Positions 38,663 to 47,087 of a stretch of 64,000 nt of DNA are shown in pieces. The translations under genes were made by a program, and so were the position numbers. Source of the DNA: Mycobacterium lepromatosis (GTDB lineage Bacteria; Actinomycetota; Actinomycetes; Mycobacteriales; Mycobacteriaceae); assembly GCF_000975265.2 (NCBI RefSeq), contig NZ_CP083405.1, positions 124,001 through 188,000 on the forward strand. Reading direction: 5' to 3'. Positions within the stretch are counted from its first letter, which is position 1. The number at the start of each line of letters is the position of its first letter. The notes under the pieces are model-generated. The model saw nothing but the letters and a program-made list of their open reading frames with translations. It was not told the origin of the DNA and made no database searches.

Positions 38663-40887
38663 CCCTGTGATGTCTCACTGCCAGCAATGGGTGTACTATG
38701 CTTAATTACGTGCCATAGTCTCTGTACCCGCCGTAGCCTGGTTGGCCACCGTGAGCGATTTCGTGAGAGTTCTTTTGCTAACCTCCATCAGCCGCTGATC
38801 TTAAACACGTGCTGATATCAGCTGAGATGACAGTCGCCCCAAGTATAGATTGACCCGGATAACCGAGAAGTTTGACTATCACGATGCCGAGCTTAAAGTA
38901 GGCCGGCGCGATGTACTAGTTGATATGCGACAAGTAGCGGACGGTGTCGCCAGCATATCCTTGCGATTGCGAATAGGTTGTCGGTGCTGGCTAACTCAGC
39001 TAGCTCGCCAAGGTCGTGGAAGAACGCACTGGACTCATCCGGTTGGCGCCATGTCGGCCAGTAGCCAGCCCAGGGTCAGCAAAGGGTTTACCGATCGTGC
39101 AAATTTCCCCATCCACGATGGCAATCATGTCTGGCTTGGCGCGGGAGAACATCACATCGGCAGCGTTGGTAGGAACATGGCGCCCAGGCGGTTGTACGGC
39201 GTTGCTCCACCAGGCTGCTACCCGCTCGATGCCCGGGATCTGCGGTACCGGGTAGTTCTCGTACTGTTGTCAGGACTCTAATCTTTGAAAGCCATCGCGA
39301 CACTTGGCGTTCCATCAACCCCACTGGCTTACAGAAATCGGCAAGCCTACCCGCGACATGGTCGGCGGCACCTAACTTCGTTAGTGCATCGTGAGACAAA
39401 CCGCGTGCCGGGATTGTCCGCGTGTAGTGGTGGAAGGATGGTCACCGTCTACGAGGTGCCCACCAGTGTTGTTAGCGCAGCTGGCGATCAAGTGGGAGTT
39501 CGACACGTTGGAATCGGCTAATGCGGCAAGGACTTTGGTTTCGCGCAGGCCGAAGCTGTTGCTGCCGGGATGTCGTGCTGCGGTCCGTGCCGCATAACAT
39601 AGAAGGATAGCCTCAGCCGGCTGAACCGCAACATGACGTTCGGCATTCAACATCGGTGACCTCGGGCAACATCGTCCAGCGTGCCCTCGCCCAGCCCTTG
39701 CTGCTACATCCATTTCGAGCTGGCCAGTCAAGTCCACGTTGAGATCCAGTTACCCAGGGGCTTCGAACCTATTCGGTGGATGGTGGAGCTCCTTACTTGA
39801 GCTGCAGGCCCAGCGGCTTGATGATGATGCCGCCGCTCGTATCTGTTGCTTGGTCCAGGCAGACTAAGAGGACATCGGGCAGCTTAGCACGCTAAACCGA
39901 GTGTGCAGCAATCTCGCCTCGGTGAGAGTCCATTTTTTGCATCGGCATCGAAACCATCTTCGGCTTTGACCGCCGAAATCTCCGCGGCGCCGAAATCAGC
40001 CAATGCACGCAGGCCACGCATCGGCGGTGCCGCTCACTCGGCACGACCGCAGGTCAGCATCACAAAACGATCGTGGCCGCCACCATTTTAGGCATCATGC
40101 ACGATGGTCGCCACGATTAGCATCGACACGCCCGGGGCGAGTCGGCCACCACACAGCACATCATGGTGTCGACGCTCTCCGCGGTGATATTACTATCGAA
40201 AGCGTAGATCCTCGACCTGCTCCAGCACACTGCAGAGCAGGGCTTGCTCGGCGACGCCCTTCAACAACCTCAGCTATACGACAGCACAGCTGATACAAGT
40301 TCCGATCCATCCTGGCAAAGAAGAGCCAAAGGTTTGCAGGATAAGGGTTTGATACATCACGGTGGTGATTCTGGTCGGCGGAGGGGCGGGTGCGTTTCTT
40401 GCCAGTGCAGGCTCAGTGCCTGTTATTGATCGCATATATGCGTTTATTGCTGGCGGCAGTTGGCTGGCTTCCAACGTTTTTTGGCGAGGGTTTCCTGGAC
40501 CCCGACCTTGGTTCGACGACCGCAGGAGGTAGCGCAGCGCGTTGTGGGCCGTGGCTGCCAAGCTGGCGCACACATTAGGTAACGGACTTCGAAGACCTCT
40601 GGTATCCGGAGGAGCGTACGGTTGTTGCCGACTAGCTGTGCGATCACGGCTGGGACGCTCTCCTTGGCCACCTTCATGGAGCTGCTGGCTGCCACCATCG
40701 GAGGCAGCATTCCGCCATACGTCGAGGATATAATGCCACTTACCCGTTTCGTGTTCGCGCAGTAGCCAGCAAACTGACGCGCTACGGCAGAGGTATGATG
40801 TGTCATGATACGCCTTGAGCGTAGTCAGTTCAGCTAGCGCATGAACGCGAGGCGCAGGATTCGCACCGCGTTTCGTTGGCGTGGCCT
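38663..40887. other. Decayed stretch containing the synteny break, no gene recognised
   Basis: 2.2 kb with no intact gene. Open frames are short, Arg/Ala-rich and mutually overlapping. A minus-strand run near 40444-40806 and another near 39088-39190 (SRAKPDMIAIVDGEICTIGK) look like decayed coding sequence, but I could not name either. To the left the genes follow the Rv3800-Rv3772 order; to the right they follow Rv2962c onward, so a rearrangement joint lies in or near here. Confidence 0.6.
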
Positions 40888-41328
40888 CTAGCTGGGGGCT
40901 AACTGTTCGGCATGCAGCTTGAGCTTTTCGGTGAGCCGATCGAGCGCGGTGTTGAGGAGCATCTTCACCATAGGCGCGGGTACCGGCATAGTGAGCTCGA
41001 CATCGAGATCTACGGTCAGTACACTGCCACCCTCCGCCTCCGTCACACTGAACAGTTGCTCCTGCTTGGAATACAGGTCGCCTTGCTGCATGACGGTTTG
41101 GATCTGGTTCACCCCCGGGTAGTACACGGCCTGGATATAGGTACCTTGCATACCTTGAAAGTCGATGTCGATGCGCAACTGGCTGGGACGTCCGTCGTCG
41201 TAGTGCGCGAGCACCCAAACGCCTTTGATCCACTCGTGCCATTGTGGGTACGACTCGAAATCGGCGACGATGGCCATGATCGTTGCAACGTCAGTATCGA
41301 TCTCGACGGTTTTACTTAAAACTGGCAT
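40888..41328 (-). CDS. SRPBCC (polyketide cyclase/dehydrase-like) family protein, Rv0854 type
   Basis: 146-aa START-like helix-grip protein with pattern SKTVEIDTDVATIMAIVADF at the N-terminus, YPQWHEWIKGVWV, a central beta-sheet with YDDGRPSQLRIDIDFQG, and a C-terminal amphipathic helix VKMLLNTALDRLTEKLKLH. It closely resembles the M. tuberculosis Rv0854/Rv0856/Rv0857 group, whose ligands are unknown. I start at the ATG at 41328 (MPVLSK), as in that group; an in-frame start 11 codons upstream exists. It is divergent from the first rhamnosyltransferase with about 220 bases between. In M. tuberculosis this family is not near the phenolic glycolipid genes, so the position is a product of rearrangement. 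Confidence 0.88.
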   Translation of the reverse strand: MPVLSKTVEIDTDVATIMAIVADFESYPQWHEWIKGVWVLAHYDDGRPSQLRIDIDFQGMQGTYIQAVYYPGVNQIQTVMQQGDLYSKQEQLFSVTEAEGGSVLTVDLDVELTMPVPAPMVKMLLNTALDRLTEKLKLHAEQLAPS

Positions 41329-41477
41329 TGGCGAAGCATAGCCAGGGTGCCCGCCAGCCACCGAACAAGCAGTTTGGCCGTCCCTGCCGGCTACGGACGT
41401 CTACGATTCGGTGACCTTGGTCGCTACCCTACCGGCCCGTGCTCACAATGCTGTATTTTCCAAGTTCACACATAGTG

Positions 41478-41550
41478 CGTGTAGGCTACGGCGTCGAGGT
41501 GGGGGATTAACGCTTTAGAGGTCGCCAGCGATGTGGGAAAGGATGCCGGT
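41478..41550 (+). repeat. Duplicated leader, copy 1 (upstream of first rhamnosyltransferase)
   Basis: The 73 bases before the first glycosyltransferase ATG recur before the second one at 45464-45537. By eye the only difference is the length of a G run: five here, six in the other copy. It contains the Shine-Dalgarno AAAGGA. Identity continues into both coding regions. Confidence 0.9.
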
Positions 41551-42825
41551 ATGAAGGCGGCACCGAATACTGTACCTGAGTCTCAGTCTCGTAGGATGAG
41601 AATCCTGTTTATCGCGGAAGCAGTTACGCTAGCCCACGTTGTGCGGCCGTTTGTCATGGCGCGCTTGCTTGACCCGAGCCGTTATGAAGTGCACTTCGCT
41701 TGTGATCCGCGGTACAACAAACTTTTGGGCCCGTTACCTTTCCCTCACCACCCGATCCACACCATCCCCAGCAAGCGTTTTCTCGACAACATGGCTCAAG
41801 GTCGACTCTTCCTCTACGGACCGCGAACGTTGCGGAAGTACGTCGAGGAGGACAGCCAGGTGCTGGCCGAAATCGCGCCGGACCTCGTGGTCGGCGACCT
41901 TCGCTGGTCGCTGTCCGTTAGCGCCCGGTTGGCCAGTATTCCCTATATCGCAATCGCTAACACCTACTGGAGTCCCTACGCCCGCCGTTGCTTTCCGCTG
42001 CCGGACGTGCTCTACACCCACCTACTGGGTGTTAGGTTGGTTAAACTTCTTTACCGGCTGGAACGCCCATTATTTTTCGCTCTTCAGTGTCTGCCGCTCA
42101 ACTGGGTCCGCCGCAAGCACGGGTTGCCGAGCCTGGGTTTCAATCTTTGCCGCATTTTTACCGATGGCGACTACACCCTCTATGCTGACGTGCCCGAGTT
42201 GGTGCCGACGTACGATCTGCCGCCCAACCACCAGTATCTCGGCCCTGTTCTTTGGTCGCCTGCAGGAGAGCTGCCGAGATGGTGGGATTCGCTGCGAACT
42301 GACCGGCCGATCGTCTACGCAACGTTAGGCACTTCCGGCGGAAAGAATCTGTTGCAGGTGGTGTTGGATGCCCTGGCTGACTTGCCGGTGACGGTCATCG
42401 CTGCTACTGCGGGTCGTAGTGAGCTGAAGAATGTGCCCACCAACGCCTTCGTGGCCGATTACTTGCCAGGCGAGGCTGCCGCAGCACGTTCTGCTGTCGT
42501 GATCTGTAACGGTGGCAGTTTGACGACGCAGCAAGCCTTCGTGGCCGGGGTGCCGGTGGTCGGGATCGCCGGTAACTTGGACCAACACCTGAATATGGAA
42601 GCCGTTGAGGCGGCCGGCGCAGGTATCCTGCTGCGAAGTGAGCGGCTCAAGGGGCGGCGGGTGGCGGATGCGGTAAATCGGGTGCTTGGTCAGTCCGAGT
42701 ACCGACAAGCTGCCCGGCGACTCGCCGAAGTGTTGGAGCGATACGTTGCTGGACTCCCGCAGCACGTGGATAATGTGTTGCGCGCCGTCTCGCAGAACGT
42801 GCCCGTGGCATCGCTGGCCAGCTAA
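41551..42825 (+). CDS. Phenolic glycolipid rhamnosyltransferase paralogue 1 (Rv2962c-like)
   Basis: GT1/GT-B glycosyltransferase (424 aa). N-terminal acceptor half with [18 protein letters not shown] and [18 protein letters not shown], and C-terminal nucleotide-sugar half with YATLGTSGG and the donor-binding [21 protein letters not shown]...NLDQHLN (the HGG-type motif is [10 protein letters not shown]). It fits Rv2962c, which adds the first rhamnose to phenolphthiocerol, better than the second copy does (TLAHVVRPF is shared). The ATG at 41551 follows AAAGGA at good distance; a GTG at 41533 is the alternative. The last 663 bases are identical to the paralogue at 45538. Probably the enzyme attaching the proximal rhamnose of PGL-I. 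Confidence 0.93.
   Translation: MKAAPNTVPESQSRRMRILFIAEAVTLAHVVRPFVMARLLDPSRYEVHFACDPRYNKLLGPLPFPHHPIHTIPSKRFLDNMAQGRLFLYGPRTLRKYVEEDSQVLAEIAPDLVVGDLRWSLSVSARLASIPYIAIANTYWSPYARRCFPLPDVLYTHLLGVRLVKLLYRLERPLFFALQCLPLNWVRRKHGLPSLGFNLCRIFTDGDYTLYADVPELVPTYDLPPNHQYLGPVLWSPAGELPRWWDSLRTDRPIVYATLGTSGGKNLLQVVLDALADLPVTVIAATAGRSELKNVPTNAFVADYLPGEAAAARSAVVICNGGSLTTQQAFVAGVPVVGIAGNLDQHLNMEAVEAAGAGILLRSERLKGRRVADAVNRVLGQSEYRQAARRLAEVLERYVAGLPQHVDNVLRAVSQNVPVASLAS
42159..42821 (+). repeat. Identical tract shared by the two rhamnosyltransferases, copy 1
   Basis: 663 bases read as identical, position by position, to 46146-46808 (constant offset 3987). Covers the C-terminal donor-binding half; identity stops four bases before this gene's stop codon ends. 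Confidence 0.93.
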
Positions 42826-43493
42826 GAGGAGGCCACTGCGTTTCGGCGAACGCTACACATCGCCATGTCCTGCAGTGTGTGATGTGTGACGGTTACGGCA
42901 GGGTGGATACACTGCTGTAACTGACTAGGTATTGCGAGCGCGTTTAACTGCGAGTTTGAAGCTTGACGCGATTCGCGGCGGCATCGCTGCGACCAGTGTG
43001 GGTATGAACAGCTGCAGTAACGAATGATGTTGTAGGTAGAGCTGATTCGGCGAGAATGTACAGCAAAGAAGTTGCCCGCACAGTTAGGTGCGCTGTACGT
43101 GCGGCATATAGCCAACGGTGATAACGCGAACGCTCTTGAGCACCTTAGCCAAACGCATGGTGCCTAGTAGATTGCTCCGGCGCGAACAGGTGATGATTCA
43201 AAAGGATCACGTCGCCGTCGGTCAACTGTCACTCTATGCACCGGCGTAAATCTTGGAATGGGAGTGTGGTTTCCTTTAGTCTTCGCCACAATTTCTGGAT
43301 TCCAAGGTGCAGCACCCTCGACGCTGGCTTAGAATACATGCGGGTTAAAATTTTGAATCACTTTGACGAGTCACCCTTCTCGGGAAGTGGCGATCGCGTG
43401 GCGCCTGACTGGCCGAGTGTCGGCCATTGTTGAAACGACAGCTCGATGCCGAGTACGGGATACAGTTGTCCGTCTCGACGAAAGGAATCTGTT
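42826..43493. other. Spacer between glycosyltransferase and methyltransferase
   Basis: 668 bases without an intact gene. A minus-strand run near 43170-43240 (LTDGDVILLNHHLFAPEQST) resembles the end of a dioxygenase-type fold but is too short to claim. The right end carries the Shine-Dalgarno (GAAAGGA) of the next gene. Confidence 0.5.
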
Positions 43494-44315
43494 ATGAGAG
43501 CAACCGGAGCTTCGAAGGCGCTCATGTGGCGCATAATCGAAGAGAGTTGGAATAACGCCCAGTTCTACTTCGCGAAGGATCGCCACCGGATTAGGGTCGT
43601 GCAGCAGGCGCTCAATAGGTGGGAGGCGCCTATTTATCTTGAGATCGGCGTTTCGCACGGATTTGTGTTCCGGCGTATTGCTGCCGACGAGAAGGTCGCC
43701 GTTGACCCTGCTTTCAAGCTCTCGGCCCGCTCTCGTCAGCTCGCTGCCGCGAAGGCGCGTGCCACCCACTACTTCGAGATGACCAGCGACGCCTTTTTTG
43801 CGGATGAGACGGTCTTTCTCGAACAGCACGGCATTGACGTTGCGCTGATTGATGGGCTACACACTTATGGACAGGTCGTGCGTGACGTCGAGAACATCCT
43901 GCGTTATCTGCGCGATGACGGGATTATTGTCTTGCACGACTGCAACCCCAAGCAAGCTTCGGTCGCCTACCCGGCGACGTCCTACGCCGACTTTCGTGCG
44001 CATAACCACTGGTGGAACGGCCCCTGGTGTGGCGATGTTTGGAAATCGATCATCCACTTGCGCAGTACCCGGCATGACTTGCTAATCGCCGTGCTGGACT
44101 GTGACTGGGGCGTCGGGATCCTACGAAAAGGATCACCGGAATCGCCCTTGTCTTACTCGGCTGCGCAGATCGAGGCGCTCAATTATGCGGATCTCGCCGC
44201 CGACCGTGAGCGTTTACTTAACCTAAAACCACCCGCCTATTTAGACGAATTTCTCAAAACTCAGCGCTTGATCTTGCCAAAATCTTACCATACCGCCCGA
44301 GCTGACCCTACTTGA
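43494..44315 (+). CDS. Sugar O-methyltransferase (Methyltransf_24 type) of the PGL locus
   Basis: 273-aa SAM-dependent methyltransferase. SAM motif I YLEIGVSHG (about 48-56), acidic motif KVAVDPAF, and the family hallmark DVALIDGLHTYGQVVRDVEN followed by GIIVLHDCNP (metal-binding HD in motif IV). The ATG at 43494 has Shine-Dalgarno GAAAGGA eight bases upstream; the open frame runs 16 codons further up without family similarity. Between two rhamnosyltransferases and next to an Rv2959c-like methyltransferase, it most likely methylates a rhamnose hydroxyl of PGL-I (this should be ML0126, part of the gene set reported to be needed to rebuild PGL-I in BCG; recalled). Which position it modifies cannot be read from sequence. 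Confidence 0.88.
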   Translation: MRATGASKALMWRIIEESWNNAQFYFAKDRHRIRVVQQALNRWEAPIYLEIGVSHGFVFRRIAADEKVAVDPAFKLSARSRQLAAAKARATHYFEMTSDAFFADETVFLEQHGIDVALIDGLHTYGQVVRDVENILRYLRDDGIIVLHDCNPKQASVAYPATSYADFRAHNHWWNGPWCGDVWKSIIHLRSTRHDLLIAVLDCDWGVGILRKGSPESPLSYSAAQIEALNYADLAADRERLLNLKPPAYLDEFLKTQRLILPKSYHTARADPT

Positions 44316-44570
44316 GCACGACTCGACAAACCAATTCTTTCACCCGCGAGTATCGTTCATGCTGCCCCGCTACCATTGCTAGAACGTTGGATCAACTAAC
44401 GCTGAATGTGGCGCATAATTCGAGACCAAAATTTTTCATGGCTGGCGAGTATAGATTACTTAAATTGAGGTATCGATTTTGTTGTCAAATTGAAGCAATA
44501 TCAATCTTTTATTAGAATTTTGCTGTGGACAAAAGGGTCGCATAGCTAGAGCTATATGAGGAGATGAGGA
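44316..44570. other. AT-rich spacer before second methyltransferase
   Basis: 255 bases, visibly AT-rich in the 44405-44525 part, with no gene. Ends in a strong ribosome binding site (GAGGAGATGAGGA) for the gene at 44571. May hold a promoter, but I cannot place one with confidence. Confidence 0.5.
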
Positions 44571-45260
44571 ATGGGGCGAGTGCAACAAATACTAAGTTAT
44601 GTGTCCGGAATGATTTACCGACCTACCGACTCGATAACCGAAGAATATCACAAGTGGTATTACAGTAACTTCGTATGGAATACTACCACTTGGATGGGGA
44701 TTAAATGCTTGAAGTCGGTCAGCGATATGTGGAACTATCAGGAAATCTTGACCGAGTTGGAGCCATCCCTAGTCATCGAGTTCGGTAGCCGCTTCGGCGG
44801 CTCTGCGCTTTTTTTTGCCAACGTCATGATGCACATCGGCCAACCGTTCAAGGTGCTCTCGGTGGATATTTCTCACAAGGATCTCGACCCAGCAGCACGC
44901 CAACCAAATATTTTGTTCATCGAATCGCCATCCACCGTCCCGACTATCGCCGAACAAATTCAACGCCTTAAAAGTGAATACCCCGGCAAGGTCTTCGCCA
45001 TCCTGGATAGTGATCACTCGATGAAACAAGTACTGGCCGAGATGAAACTACTACAGCCTTTACTCTCTGCCGGTGACTATCTGGTCGTGGAAGATTCCAA
45101 TCTCAATGGCCATCCCGTCCTTCCGGGGTTTGGGGCTGGCCCGTATGAAGCCATTGCGGCATACGAGCGCGAATTCCCGGGCGATTACGAGCACGATGTG
45201 GCGCGGGAGAAAAAATTCGGTTTTACATTCGCGACCAACGGATTCTTGATCCGCAAATAA
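44571..45260 (+). CDS. Rhamnosyl O-methyltransferase (Rv2959c orthologue)
   Basis: 229-aa methyltransferase of the cephalosporin-hydroxylase (CmcI-like) group. Conserved EEYHKWYYSN, KSVSDMWNYQEIL, SAM-binding LVIEFGSRFGGSALFFAN, IFAILDSDHS-type metal site (here VFAILDSDHSMKQVLAEM) and LVVEDSNLNGHPVLPGFG. The line-up with M. tuberculosis Rv2959c, the 2-O-methyltransferase of the proximal rhamnose of phenolic glycolipids, is very close over the whole length. Very strong Shine-Dalgarno (GAGGAGATGAGGA). Should be ML0127. The PGL-I sugar carries 3-O-methyl on the first and 2,3-di-O-methyl on the second rhamnose, so its target position here may differ from that in M. tuberculosis. Confidence 0.92.
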   Translation: MGRVQQILSYVSGMIYRPTDSITEEYHKWYYSNFVWNTTTWMGIKCLKSVSDMWNYQEILTELEPSLVIEFGSRFGGSALFFANVMMHIGQPFKVLSVDISHKDLDPAARQPNILFIESPSTVPTIAEQIQRLKSEYPGKVFAILDSDHSMKQVLAEMKLLQPLLSAGDYLVVEDSNLNGHPVLPGFGAGPYEAIAAYEREFPGDYEHDVAREKKFGFTFATNGFLIRK

Positions 45261-45463
45261 GAGTATTATAGTGCGAGGCAACTCGGTGACCTTATCTCGA
45301 GCGGCTCAGATGTCGGTAACCACTATTGGGTTATTACCGAGAGGCGTTCGGGCAACGAATTTTGTAGCCTCAACTTCGTCCGCACCTAGGGCCGCGACGG
45401 CAGCTTTGTCACATGCCGATCGTGCTGGCCGATGACGCGTCATTTTCGAAACAGCCTGTCGCC

Positions 45464-45537
45464 CGTGTAGGCTACGGCGTCGAGGTGGGGGGATTAACGC
45501 TTTAGAGGTCGCCAGCGATGTGGGAAAGGATGCCGGT
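45464..45537 (+). repeat. Duplicated leader, copy 2 (upstream of second rhamnosyltransferase)
   Basis: Same leader as at 41478-41550 with one extra G in a G run (six rather than five). Includes the AAAGGA ribosome binding site. Confidence 0.9.
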
Positions 45538-46830
45538 ATGAAGGCGGCACCGAATACTGTACCTGAGTCTCAGTCTCGTAGGATGAGAATCCTGTTTATC
45601 GCGGAAGCAGTTACCCTGTCCACTGTTGTGCGGCCGTTTGTCATGGCGCGCTTGCTTGACCCGAGCCGTTATGAAGTGCACTTCGCTTGTGATCCGCGGT
45701 ACAACAAACTTTTGGGCCCGTTACCTTTCCCTCACCACCCGATCCACACCATCCCCACCGAGTGGGTTCTCACTAGGATCGCCCAGGGCCGACTGTTCTA
45801 TACTATTCGAACGTTGCGGAAGTACGTCGAGGAGGACAGCCAGGTGCTGGCCGAAATCGCGCCGGACCTCGTGGTCGGCGACGCTCGCTGGTCGCTGTCC
45901 GTTAGCGCCCGGTTGGCCAGTATTCCCTATATCGCAATCGCTAACGCTTACTGGAGTGCCCACGCACCTCGCCGTCGATTGCCGCTGCCGGACGTGCTGT
46001 GGACCCGGATCCTGGGTTTTCGGCTGGTAAACATCTTGTTCAGGCTATATAGCCCATTGATCTTCGCCATCTATTGTCTGCCGCTCAACTGGGTCCGCCG
46101 CAAGCACGGGTTGCCGAGCCTGGGTTCAGACATTGGCCGCATTTATACCGATGGCGACTACACCCTCTATGCTGACGTGCCCGAGTTGGTGCCGACGTAC
46201 GATCTGCCGCCCAACCACCAGTATCTCGGCCCTGTTCTTTGGTCGCCTGCAGGAGAGCTGCCGAGATGGTGGGATTCGCTGCGAACTGACCGGCCGATCG
46301 TCTACGCAACGTTAGGCACTTCCGGCGGAAAGAATCTGTTGCAGGTGGTGTTGGATGCCCTGGCTGACTTGCCGGTGACGGTCATCGCTGCTACTGCGGG
46401 TCGTAGTGAGCTGAAGAATGTGCCCACCAACGCCTTCGTGGCCGATTACTTGCCAGGCGAGGCTGCCGCAGCACGTTCTGCTGTCGTGATCTGTAACGGT
46501 GGCAGTTTGACGACGCAGCAAGCCTTCGTGGCCGGGGTGCCGGTGGTCGGGATCGCCGGTAACTTGGACCAACACCTGAATATGGAAGCCGTTGAGGCGG
46601 CCGGCGCAGGTATCCTGCTGCGAAGTGAGCGGCTCAAGGGGCGGCGGGTGGCGGATGCGGTAAATCGGGTGCTTGGTCAGTCCGAGTACCGACAAGCTGC
46701 CCGGCGACTCGCCGAAGTGTTGGAGCGATACGTTGCTGGACTCCCGCAGCACGTGGATAATGTGTTGCGCGCCGTCTCGCAGAACGTGCCCGTGGCATCG
46801 CTGGCCAGACAAGACGAAGTCACGACCTAG
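45538..46830 (+). CDS. Phenolic glycolipid rhamnosyltransferase paralogue 2 (Rv2962c-like)
   Basis: GT1/GT-B glycosyltransferase (430 aa), mosaic relative of the gene at 41551. Identical donor half ([17 protein letters not shown]) but different blocks in the acceptor half: TLSTVVRPF instead of [28 protein letters not shown] in place of [18 protein letters not shown], and a changed segment between residues of about 140 and 195. The C-terminus is six residues longer (QDEVTT) because the identical tract ends just before the stop. Likely ML0128, reported as the transferase for the second rhamnose of PGL-I (recalled). The differences fit recognition of a glycosylated rather than bare acceptor. ATG at 45538 with AAAGGA; GTG at 45520 is the alternative. 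Confidence 0.93.
   Translation: MKAAPNTVPESQSRRMRILFIAEAVTLSTVVRPFVMARLLDPSRYEVHFACDPRYNKLLGPLPFPHHPIHTIPTEWVLTRIAQGRLFYTIRTLRKYVEEDSQVLAEIAPDLVVGDARWSLSVSARLASIPYIAIANAYWSAHAPRRRLPLPDVLWTRILGFRLVNILFRLYSPLIFAIYCLPLNWVRRKHGLPSLGSDIGRIYTDGDYTLYADVPELVPTYDLPPNHQYLGPVLWSPAGELPRWWDSLRTDRPIVYATLGTSGGKNLLQVVLDALADLPVTVIAATAGRSELKNVPTNAFVADYLPGEAAAARSAVVICNGGSLTTQQAFVAGVPVVGIAGNLDQHLNMEAVEAAGAGILLRSERLKGRRVADAVNRVLGQSEYRQAARRLAEVLERYVAGLPQHVDNVLRAVSQNVPVASLARQDEVTT
46146..46808 (+). repeat. Identical tract shared by the two rhamnosyltransferases, copy 2
   Basis: Copy of 42159-42821 with no difference seen in 663 bases. Ends three codons plus a base before the divergent C-terminal tail. Confidence 0.93.
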
Positions 46831-47087
46831 CTGGCAGCTAAGAATATCATGTGACTGTTGGGTTACTCGTCGACCGTAGGTGGAGGCGCTTAATCGCGCT
46901 ACTTCACTTGTTCACTTGCGATCGTAAGTGCTTCTTAGCTCGAAGTTGTGTGCATGCCTAACGGATTTCTCGCTCCAAAACGCCAAATTCCACGCTGCGA
47001 TTCCGCGTCAACCTTGCTTGACCACGATTAGCTTCAGGTTCATCTTTTGCCGCACCCGGAGCACTTTAGCAGTGACTGGATTGGGTG

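Noticed and set aside
40274..41242. Long minus-strand open frame of 322 codons
   Set aside because: It overlaps the SRPBCC gene in another frame, is Arg/Ala/Pro-rich with no family pattern, and runs on into decayed sequence; a shadow of the real gene.
43170..43240. Possible dioxygenase (TauD-like) fragment on minus
   Set aside because: Only about 20 residues look suggestive (LTDGDVILLNHHLF); too short to support a pseudogene call.
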